Source: Branchinecta lynchi
Lineage: Eukaryota; Arthropoda; Branchiopoda; Anostraca; Branchinectidae
Assembly: GCA_023053575.1 (NCBI GenBank)
Contig: JAKZAP010000016.1
Coordinates: forward strand, 14,278,030 to 14,342,029
Direction of reading: 5' to 3'
Length of the DNA: 64,000 nucleotides
Under the pieces are notes generated by a model. That model was not told where the DNA came from. It made no database searches and saw only the letters and a program-made list of their open reading frames with translations. The position numbers and the translations under genes were made by a program. Shown here in pieces: positions 45,601 to 57,600 of this stretch. Numbering within the stretch: position 1 is the first letter of the stretch; each line of letters opens with the position of its first letter.

Positions 45601-48600
45601 TAACTCTAGAAGAAGGGACAAAAGACGCTAATTTTCCTGAATTCCGCTCCTAGCTTCTGTTTCACCTAGGGGTTGGTTGCTCGTGTCGCTTCGGAAGTTC
45701 AGGCCAAAGTTCACGGGGTATTTCAAGCTAAATAATTTTTGAAAGCCGATTACTTTACATTGCCTCAATTGTTTTAAACGGTTGTTTACACGCGAAAAAG
45801 TGAAGGAAATTGTTCAGAATTTTCTTTTTGTCTGTTTTAGAAATAATTTCAGATGGGAAAATAGTAATCTGTACTTTGGGCTTGGCTTCTTATTCTTCTT
45901 GTTTCGGCAACTTATGGCAGGAAACTTCTACCGTAAATGTGTCATATATCATAACACATGGTTCACAGTTAGCGTGAGCTGAAGGAATATATACCTATGT
46001 CCGATTGAGCTGAAAGTAAGCATACGCCTTTTCATAATAAACCTCATTTCCATATTTAGACGCCGTGTCAAGTTCTGAAGCTTGTTTGAGCGTTCCGTCC
46101 AAGAAATTTGCAATTATTGTAGGGCGTTAGAACATACCGTTTGCTATGTAAGGTGGGAAGAAAATTATATGAAAATTACAGGTTATGAGACTGAAAACGA
46201 AAGAAGGAGCAGAGGAGCGGAAACCAAAATTCAGTTTTAAAATAATCTCGAAATTATAAAGGATGTGATGGATTTATTGATGTTTCTTCCCAGGTGAAGA
46301 CGATGAACCCGAAGATGAACATCGTTGCGCAGGAGAATCGAGTCGGACCGGAGACAGAACACATCTTCAACGATGAGTTCTTTGAGAAGCTAGATGGTGT
46401 TGCCAATGCCCTGGACAACGTCGATGCTCGTACGTATTTTGTCGATCGCCGATCCAGTCCGAGAACTAACAGCTCATCTACGTCGTAGCTTTAATTTATT
46501 TTAAAATTGACCCCCCCCCAATCAGATTCATCTGTTTATCAGTTTAGATATAAATTTCACTGTCGTAAAGGAATTCCGGCCGAAAAATGTATCGGTGGCT
46601 AGAAGAAGTAGCATTCTGTCATTCGACAAATACGTTGCTTCCATATCAACCTTCCACTCGATTGTATGGCATTCCGTCTAAATTTCTAAACCCTTAAAGC
46701 ACAACTCTTACTAGAAATGGTCTTTTCCGCATGAAACGCATGAGAAAAATGTTTTCCTAAAATACCATTACTTTCCATCTGAAATTAGCGATTTCTTGTT
46801 AGAGCTAGTCGACTCTATCCAGCCCTCCTGCTCTTCGACGCGGCAGCTGGGCGCAAAACGTTTGAAAACTGAATGCGCCGTGGTTAAAAAGTTGGAAAAC
46901 GAAGCAAATAAAAGAAGTCGAAAACCAAAGAGTCTCATATCCTTATATGGGAAGAGTCGTCGGCGGACATTGAAGATTCTGGCAAACTTTGCGTTGTGTG
47001 CCGGGCAAAACTCGGCACATCCGAAAAAGTGCTAAAAGTTCGTAGGCACAAAACGAAATAATGGAGAAAGGTGGGGATTTTAGAAGCTTATACATATACA
47101 ATGGAGCTAGGTATATTATAAAAGGCAGAATAAGCATGAGGGGTCCTTTAAAGGATCCCTCGCACTATTTACTATTCAACTTACAGTATTTCAAAATATT
47201 TGAATTCTTCAAAACTGGGATGTGCTTTCAACAAATAACCCACGGTTTTGAGATTAAGCCTTTTCCGAGACCCGTTGACTTGTAGCGAAAACAGGGAAAA
47301 TATTTACACAACTGGTTTTTCTGACGGAAAAACTTCTCGCAGACAAAAACACGGCAAGTGAGAAAATCAGCCTGGTTTTGAGTGGTCAGAATGTACCGTA
47401 CGAAATTGGGGTCTCCAGGTTTACAAATATATGGAGTGATTATGGAAGTAGGTTGCGTTAGTATTATGGTAAGACCGGTCCTTTAAATCTTCAGGGTCTG
47501 AAGTCTGACACTGTCAGAAGTTTCATGACAGACAGCAGAAGGATGCGCGTTTTCAACAGACATTGCGTAAATGACAACACTTGGGATGTTATCTTTTGTG
47601 TTGGAAAACGTTGTACGTGAAATGTTATGCAGAACAAGCATTGCCAGGAAGAGCCAAAAAAGCAGCTACTGACTTTTTTGTTTGTCGTCACGATGTCGAA
47701 AATTCAGCAGATGCTTTTTGGCAATTTCTTTTACTCTTCCTGATCGCAACGCTTGTCATGCATAAAATTTTCAAACACAACAGACACCATCCCAAGTGTT
47801 CGTCTGTTATTCATTGTCTGTTGAAACCACGCATCTTTCTGTTGTCTGTTATGAAACTTATGACAGTGTGATTACGAATCAGCTGATCGAGTTTGGCGTA
47901 ACCAAAATTGTTGACAAACGGAGGGACCGAAAGATTTACCATGTCCTTCATATTTCCCCCCCCCCCCCCCCTCGTGTCTAAAGGCAAATTTCACCGGTTA
48001 CGGTTTCTGAACCAGGAGATTTATAAGGTGTAAACCAAACCTTAGATTATTATCTACGGCCCGTGACGTTTTCGTGAGGTCATGAAAGAAATATGAAAAT
48101 TCGATTAAATTAATGTTGCAGAATATATATTTAAATCTGTATATACAGAGCCAAGCGGCCAGCGAGGCCGGACGCGTTAGAAACTTATTAACCGTTCTAG
48201 GGACAATCAGTTCCGTTAGTAAATGGAAAATATTGACTTTTCGTGTGACGTAGCGAGCCATAGATAATCGGCTAAAGTTTAATCAACACCATTTATAAAG
48301 ATTATCGATGATTCTGAGAGTCAATGCTACTTTGCATGAATGTCAGTTCTCTTTAGCCTACAGACCAATAAGTAAATATTGTACTTTATTTCCTTAATAG
48401 TTTGTATTATACATGCTAGCATTGCATCGTCATTCTCACAAATAACCCATGCAGCAAGTACCAAGGCGTCCTGAACTCCTGTCATAAGATTAGGAGAAAA
48501 TGTCTCCACCATGTGTCACTAAGAAGCAATAGCTACTCTAATTTGGTCAAGGCCTTTCTAGTTCAATGTTTCATTTTGTTTTGTCTAGTTTATTGTTGGA

Positions 48601-51600
48601 GAAAGGTTTGTGCTGGATCTTAGAAAGTGTTATTTCTGAAGCTGTTGTTAGCTACTTCTAACACCCCGCGACCGATTTTTCGTTGCCGGTCGGCAGTTTA
48701 GGATCTCTTTAACTGCTGTGTGATCTTTGACGCTCCTGTAATCTCATCTGTTTTCCAGGTCTGTACATGGACAGGCGTTGCGTGTTCTACCGCAAACCGC
48801 TCCTTGAATCCGGTACCCTCAGTACTAAGGGAAATACCCAGGTCGTTGTCCCAGACCTGACAGAGTCCTATAGTTCATCCCAGGACCCCCCTGAGAAAGA
48901 GATCCCCATTTGCACCCTGAAAAATTTCCCTAATGCCATAGAGCACACTCTTCAGTGGGCGAGAGATCTCTTCGCCGGATTGTTCAAGCAAGCAGCTGAC
49001 AACGCTGCCTTGTACTTATCAGACCGGACTTTCGTGGACAGGACCCTGCAACTGCCTGGATCACAGCCTGTAAGTCTGATCTCGCTTAAGCTATTAGGAA
49101 CTTTCATTGGATTTCGCTGAGAATCGCGGATTATTATTAGTTGCGTTTTTTATCTTAATTTTCCTTGCAATTCTCCTATTTCGCTTTTTAGTACTATTCA
49201 GATGAAAAGAATTCTCCTTTTATTGCGTTTTTGTCAGAATCGAGAACGCGGAAAGCCTCGCGATTCTGCAGAATTGAGAAGCTGCTCCGATAGTAAATTC
49301 TCAATTCTCCTCTCTCCGTTCTTCTCCCTGATTGGTCACCAGAGTGTGGGTGTTCAACATGCATATATGTGTGTTGCGCGCGGCCAAATTAGTGTTTTTG
49401 TCAGAAGCGAGAATCGACAGGAGCAAAAACGGTAATATGTTACGAGAATCGAGATTACGGAAATGAGAGCAGAGAACTCATTACTGTTGGGAAACCTGCA
49501 TGTGACGCGTCAAATTTCGAAGCGAAGGAGGAAATTCGCATCCGATTGCGGAAGTCGGACTGTGTGTGCACGTACCTTAACATATTTGACAGTGCAAAAC
49601 GGATTTGTCAGGTGAATTTTATTAGTGCAATATTTCGGCCCTTCTTGGCAGTGTGCTCTTCAGGCTCAAGCTGGAAAATGAACTTGTTGAAAAAAGCTGG
49701 CGTACCCGTTTTGCACTGTCGAAAATGATTCGCAGTCAGCTCGGACCCAAGAATACGTACCCTAACGCTGGGCTGTGTTCTAGAGAGCGTGTCACTTGAG
49801 AGTTAGGGCTTATATTTACATGATTTATGACAGGCTTGCCACAGTTTGATGTTGAGAAATAACAATACCAAAGGTATTGGGTGTGGGGCATGGGATCCCA
49901 CAAATCTAATATTTGATTCAGAAAATCGGGTCTTGTCTTCGCCAGAACCAGTCTTGGACAGGCTAATCATCAGAGAAAACCAAGTTCAGATATACCTCTA
50001 TAAGCCATATCTATTTTGACGATACTGACCGAGACTTCCTGCTTTACTTCTGCCAAGTTTCCGGTTTCACCCGATTTCCGAGCGAACTACTAAGCAAAAA
50101 AAGAAAATTCAGAAACAAATCCAGCGTATCTCCTTATCCCTATAAAGAACATCTAATCAACTTTGAATAAAAGTTTGACTTAATAAAAAATCCGGTTACA
50201 ACCGGATTCCGGACTAATTATATGTCCGGGTAAAAAACGATTGTCACATACCGACTCGGCCTCTCTTCTTACCCCTTAATCTACCATCTTATCGAACTTT
50301 CGCTTTTAACAAATTTTCCGGTTTTGGCCGGATTCCGGGCGAAGTAGTTGTCCGGCGAGAAAAAGATTTTCACCATCGTGTTCAGCATGTCTTTTTACCC
50401 ATAAATCGAACATTTAATCAACTTCAAATTAAACTTTTACTTTTAATCAGCTTTCAGGTTTTCGCCGGATTCCGGACTAACTACTTCTTCGGCGAGAAAA
50501 TTGTTTTCACCATCGTGTTCAGTATGTCTTCTTACCCCTAAATCGACCATTTAATCAGCGTCAAATAAAACTTTTACTATTAACCAACTTTCCGGTTTGT
50601 GCCGGATTCCGGACGAACTACTTGTCCAGCGAGAAAATGGTTTTCACTATCGTGCTCAGCATGCCTTCTTACCCCATAATCGACTATCACATTAGCTGTT
50701 TTAAAATATTTTGTTTGTCCCTTAATTTGAACCCCCTCCCCCACCCCTAAATGTGGAGCTACATAGCCCATCTATGAACTTCACCTTACCCTTGACCCAA
50801 TGGATCCTCACACCAAGTTTCATTCAAATATCTCATTCCCTTCGAGAGTTATCGTGCTTAGAGATAGACGGACATTTGTGCGATGTCATAGGTATCCCTC
50901 CACTTACGTTTTGGGATCCCAAAAACACACCAAAGTGAATTTGTATTTTGTAGAGAGTAATATATGCTTTCAGCTTCAGTTTTCAGCTTTATTCTAAAAG
51001 AAGATCATTTTTTATCAGTTCCTTCGACTTTCCCAAATGGGGAGACAAGCTTGACTTCTGAGTAATAAAACAAATTAATACACCTCGTGATGACGAACGA
51101 AAACACAAAATATGAATTCTTAGATCGAAATCTGTTCTTAGATTGAAACTCTCGAGTCCATTGTTAAAGCCCTTGGAGGAGAACGGCCAAATAACTATGA
51201 GGACTGCGTTAAGTGGGCGCGCCATCTATTCGCCGAGCAGTTCCATAACCAAATTGCTCAGTTGCTTCACAACTTTCCGAAGGATCAGTTGACGAGAGAG
51301 GGAGCGCAATTCTGGGCCTCGCCCAAACGGTAAGTTTCGTTTATTTATTATTACATTTGGTATTAAGCTGTTAGCTTGTCGCCAAGCTAGTTCATGCCTG
51401 TGAAAGAACCAAATCTTCATTGTCATTTCTACAGTTCTGAGTGCCAATAAGTTTCATTTATAATACCTTGAATCTAGAGGTTAATATACTATAACGAAAA
51501 GAAATTTCTAATTGGGTTTTCATGTAGTAGTTCTGACTTTCCTATGCGTAGAGTCGAGCGTCCTTCAGTTCAAAAAAGGAACTCGTGGGAAAACAAAAGT

Positions 51601-54600
51601 TCGTTTTTCCAACTTGATCGGTTTTGACCCTGAAGAGGACCCTTGCCAAGAATGGCCGAAATATAGCTCTAATAAAAATTGAGCTGACGTATCCGTTTTC
51701 ACTATCAAATATGATTCGCAGTCAGCTTGGGCTGAAGGAATATTTATCAATATACATGGTTTGGTCAAAAGTATTTTTTTTTTACTTTTCGGTTAAGATG
51801 CGCACTCTAAGGGTGCTAGATATTCATTTCCAAGCGAAACCTTTGAGACCTTTGGTCATGGGCTCATGGGGATCATCAAAATGTAGATTGTGCCTCAAAG
51901 TATCTTTGTACTTTGCGGTTAAGATGAGTACTTTAAGGGGTGGTCGGATCAGGAAAGTGACAATTTCTAAGCCAATCTTGTCAAGTCTCGAATCTTCAAG
52001 CCAAGTTTCACCGTCCTAGCACACCTGGAAGTACCTTAAATTGCGAAAACCAGAATTTTGCACCCTCCTCCAACTCCCCCCAGAGTGACCAGATCCGGTC
52101 CAGTCCTGTCAATCTACGGCCTACTCTTGTTCTTCCCACCAACTGTCATCCCAATCGCGACACTCTAAGCGTCTGACAAATCCCCCCCCCCCCGACTTCC
52201 CCACATTGATCGGATCCTGTCCGCGCTTGACTGGGACTTCTGAGACATGAGTTCTTTCCGAATATCAAGTTTCATTAAGATCCAATTCCCCTTCCAAAAG
52301 TTATAAATACGTCGAATTCCGGATTCCCCCTCCCTCCACTCCCCCTACAGTGGTCGAATCGGGGAACTGACTATTTCCAAGTTAGTTTGGTTGGGTCCCT
52401 GATGTGCCCGCCAAGTTTCATCGTCCTAGCCCTAAATCGAAAGTACCCTAAATCGAGAACAGTGGCCGGACCGACCGACAAAGAGACCAAAAATTGATGG
52501 GTATATGGCACTTTAGCGAAGCTGTAAGTGCCATACAAATACAAGCACATAGAAGTGCCACAATCACACGGAAATTCCACTATTTGAAAATCGATTGTTC
52601 GGGAATAGCGGAACAACGAAGTAACGCATTTTCAGCGGGTCTTCAAACCAGTTATAGTGAACAAGTGATGGGTAACTAGATTGTCTTATCCCAGCCCTTT
52701 TCGCTTAAACTTTAAGGGAATTTAGAAATAAGTGGTCACGGACGCGAGACTTGAGAAATGTCTGGGTGTGCCGTTGAGTTGTTAGTATTTTTTAGATGCC
52801 CACACGCCCTCATTTTCGACTCGTCAGTTGATTTGCACCTGGACTTCATCCTCGCCACCGCAAACTTAAAGGCCGCTGTGTATGGCATTGCAGCAACACG
52901 TGACCGTGAACTCGTGAAGCAGTTGGTGGATGGAGTCGTGGTCGCGCCCTTCGTGCCGCAGCAGGGAGTTAAGATTGCAGTAACAGATGCAGAAGCACAG
53001 GCAGCCAACAGTGCCCAACCAGGTGAGAAGAGGGTTACGTTTACTCATTTACTGAACAAAACCAGTTTAGTTGGATCAAGTATCTTGTACTTGACTGGTA
53101 CCTGATTAACTTTCAGCACTAGTTGTGTTTTTGCAGGTAACGGGGCATCTTATAGCAGGGTAATTAGATCTGCATTTTGTCGTTTTTGCAGTTACTGTGG
53201 TATCTGATACGATGGCAGCTTTGCAGTAACGACATTTTCCAAATTTGCTTTTTTAGAATTCAGATAAAGTGAATTTTTATTTAGTTTATCTGAATTTTCA
53301 AGAGATAGATGTTAAAAAAAAAAATAGTTGGTTTTATGGGTAGAAGAAAGGGATATTTAAAGTATTTATGTTGAGTTATAAGCTCTTTAGGAAAGGAGCC
53401 CTATGGAGGAAGCGCAAATAGAATTTAAAAGAAGTTTGAAGTAGAAGTATCCTTCTTTGGCCAACGGATTTAAAATTAATTGCTCAGAAATCAAGGAAGA
53501 TTCAAAAGAAATTAAAAAAAAATTGTTTAAATTAGATTTTGAAATGTCTTTTTAATTTTTGTGGTTCTGGTCTGGTGGAGATCCTTTGTAGCAATTGGGT
53601 ATGTTTGGAATTTGAAAGAAGTTTGAAGTAGAAGTATCCTTGTTTGGCCCATCAGATTTAAAATTATTCAAGGAAGATTTAAAGGAAAAAAAGAGTTTAA
53701 ATTAGATTTTGAAATGTCTTTAGTTTGTGTGGGTGTGGTTGTATGTCTGGTGGAGATCCTTTGTAGCAATTGGGTATGTCTGGAATTTATGTTAGTGGTT
53801 GTGACACTTGTGACGATTTGGGGAAAAAAAGTATAAAAATTATTAAGAATTATACTAGAGATTATTAAAGAGCTTTGGATTAGGTAATTTGGAATTTATA
53901 GAATATTTTAAACAGTTGAAATGGTGATTAAAGTTTTGAAGTTAAACCTTTTATGATTATTTTGTTCTCGGAAGAGTAGATGACATTAAGAGATTAAGAT
54001 GGGCTTTGTAGCCCGACATTTAGGGGTGGGGGTTCAAATTAAGGGGCAAACAAAATATTTTTAAACAGCTAATATGATAGCCGATTATGGGATAAGAAGC
54101 CATGCTGAGCACGATGGTGAAAACCAGTTTGTCATCGGACAAGTAGTTCGCCCTGTATCCGGCCAAAACCGGAAAAATTGTTAAAAGTAAAAGTTTTATT
54201 TGAAGTTGATTAGACGTTCGATTTAGGGGTAAGAAAACATACTGAACACGATGGTGAAAACCTTTTTTTCGCCGGACAAGTAGTTAGCCCGGAATCTGGC
54301 CTAAACTGGAAAGTCTGTTAAATGTAAACGCTTTATTTGAAGTTGATTAGATATTCGATTTAGGGGTAGGAAGACACGCTGAACACGGTGGTGAAAATAA
54401 TTTTCTTGCCGCACAAGTAGTTCGTCCGGACCGGCAAAAACAGGAAAGCTGGTTAAAAGTAAAAGTTTCATTTGAAGTTGATTAAATGTTCGATTTAGAG
54501 GTAAGAAAACATGCTGAACACTCATGTGAAAAGCATTTTCTAGCCGGACAACTACTTCGCCTGGAATCCGGCCAGAACCGGAAAATTTGTTAAAAGCCAA

Positions 54601-57600
54601 AGTTTTGTTCGAGGTTGATTAGGTGACAGACTTATGGGTAAGAAGATACGCTGAGTCTGTATATGAGAATCGTTTTTTACCCGGACATATAATTCGTCCG
54701 GAATCCGGTTGTAACCGGATTTTTTTTATAAGTTGAAGCTTTATTTGAAGTTGATTAGATGTTCTTTATAGAGATAAGGGTATAAGTTGACAATTAGTTC
54801 ACTCGGAATTCGGCCAAAATCGGAAATTTGACAGAAGTAAAGCAGGAAGTTTCGGTCAGTGTCGTCAAAATAGATATGGCTTATAGAGGTGTATCTGAAC
54901 TTGGTTTTCTCTGATGATTAGCCTGGTAAAGACTGGATCTTCTGAAGACAATACTCAGTTGTCTGGATCAAATATCAGATTTTTGGGATCCCAGCGAAAC
55001 CTTTGGTCTTGTTTTCACTAGGCTCTTTTGTCGTCGATGATGAAAGTGAGATTACTTTCTCAGATACCTTGGTTACTGACCATCGTATCTGCAAAAGCGC
55101 AACAACTGTCTTGTATTCCTCTCTGTATGCACCAGGGCGTTATGTAGTGTAATGTTTGTTTGCTATCCATCATATGAAGAAAGAAGAATTGATGTAGTGA
55201 GAAAAGAACGGAAATAAAACATGGAAAGAATTCACACTAAAACAAGAGAACTTGATCACAATGTACGGGGTTTGGTGTATTCCTTTGCAACCCAAGGTAT
55301 TTTATACAGTTCAAGGAGGGAGCCGTAATAGGAGGGTAGGTGTCAAGGGGGGGGGGGGTATGTCTGACTAGCGGTGTATACGAACTTAGAATGCATTATA
55401 TTTTAGCTGTTTGGAATGGTGAGTGAGGAGAAGTGTACGGGATAATCGGTTATTGTAGAAAGATAGGAGAATTAGTTAAATTATAAGTTTCATCCCTGCG
55501 TAGTGGGTATATTGTTGTGTTGCTTGTTCATAGCTCGATGACTTTAGTTAACGTCTATCACTATATCTGTCTAATTCAGATCCACTGTAAATAGCATTCG
55601 AACAGGGAGCAAATAAACGAACAAACACAAATCGGGTCTAGCTTGTTCAACTCTAATCAGAATAATAATATAGTGCAAAAAAGGTCATTTGGCCGTTTCA
55701 GCTCGTCTTAAACAATTTTCATCATAGATTTTTCAGCGTAAAAACTGTCGAGGGAATTTTTGATAGTGTTGATGGAGTTAACTCCACTCAGCATGGTAGG
55801 CTACACAGATCTGTTGCCACACTTAGCGGATGGACACCAAAAGCGATTTCTGTGACGCAAGCAACCTCGTCCTCAAGGACTGTGTTCCTTTTGCTTTTAG
55901 CCGAAGCAAGTTCGCTTAAGTTAAGCGCTTCTGAAAATGTCTCGCTGGCGCTACAGTTTCGGGATACCTTTTATTCAAACAATGTTTACAACAGATACGT
56001 CAGCTACGATTTTTCATCAGCGATATCTCGGCCCTTCTTGGCAAGGGTCCTCGTCAGGCTGTCAATCCTCTAGATCAACTGCGGGGAGGGAATCAAACCT
56101 GTAATCAATAACTGAAGCTTCTACCGACCATAAATATCTTATTAAAGTAAATTATCTTCAAATACCACTAGAATGAAAAAGCCTGACGAGGACCCTTGCC
56201 AAGAAGGGCCAAAATATCGCTGATGAAAAATTGTAGCTGACGTATCCGTTGTAAACATTGTTTGAATAAATATTTCAAAGTCAGCTTGGGCTCAAAGAAT
56301 ATTCGGGATACCATGAAGAGAAAGGACCGAATTGCTACGAATTTAACCTAACCCTAATCCCTATGAAATAGATTCTGAGCGCCTTGAAGAGTTGAAGAAG
56401 AAATTGCCGTCCCAGAGTGAGCTTGGTGCGTTTAAAATCCATCCTCAAGAGTTTGAGAAAGATGATGATTCCAACTTCCACATGGACTTCATCGTGGCGA
56501 CATCGAATCTGAGAGCAGAGAACTACGACATTGCACCCGCAGATCGACACAAGGTAGGGTTTTCTTAAATACTCTATATGACGAAGTCCAAAACACGACA
56601 GTTATCGACTCAGGAAGAACGAGGAAACGTCTCATTAACGACTCAAACACAACAACTCAAATCCTGTGTCAGTCAATCACGGCGATCGCTGGAGAGAGCT
56701 GTGGTGCCGCTTCCGGCTCTTCCGCTAGGTACACGGCGATTTTGCATCGGCAAGGAGAGTTAGTCATGAAGGGTATTACTTTAAATTGCACTTGCAAGCA
56801 ATAAGGATGTTGTATGCCGATGAGTCTGTAGTTGCATGAGGGAGGGGAATGTAACAGCAGTTCTCGAGGCTCAGAAAGTTTTGGGAAGATGATTCGGTCG
56901 GTTACCGTGGGTATATTTGTTAGGCAATTGGGTCATAGGATGGGTAGTGGTACAAGGTTAACGTTAAATTTTAATCTTGATACGACACTCTAGTTGCCCA
57001 GCACTTATTCACTTACATAGGCTTCAATGCCCAATGAAAATGGGTTGTCAGGTTACGCCGCTATTCATGTTACCGATTTTCATCGAATGAACTTTTCCTC
57101 TCGGATTTGTGGTACCTCTATGCTTGAAATATTTATCAACGACAAAAGTAAACGATTGTCGAAGAATAAAAATGTGTTGGTCACACTCTATAGGGGACTT
57201 TCTTTAGAAGTGACTTCACAATCTGGAATTGAATATTTCCTGAGCTTCCCTTCATTAGCCACTGAATACGCACGCTTTTGTTCAAATTCAAATTCTCCGC
57301 GTTGGGATGAGCTTGGTGTTGCGGGCCACGTATTCTGAAAGTCGCGACTAGAGCCCAAGATGAAGAAATAAAAAATTTCGTAGCAGAGCCAAAATAATAG
57401 ACATAAAAATAAGCTCACTTTTTCGTTCAGTTTTGATTCTGACTTGGCAGGGGCATATCAAAAATCATGTGAACGATATACTAGTAAAAGATCACAAAGA
57501 CAGCCCAAGCCTGAGATTGAGACTGACATTCAGATTAAAACTCGAATGAGCTTATGAACGTGTTCCACACTTCTAACAATGGTAGTTACTCTTTTCGTTA

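Larger units (their letters stand above)
55965..56310. mobile_element. Solo PLE terminal unit with inverted partial copy
   Basis: The left part (55965-56175) matches 1640-1855 in the same orientation. The right part (56176-56310) is an inverted copy of its first ~130 bp. Two hammerheads in opposite orientation lie at 56018-56061 and 56179-56222. PLEs are known for such inverted partial terminal repeats. No coding sequence is present, and the element ends about 60 bp before exon 11. Confidence 0.8.
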
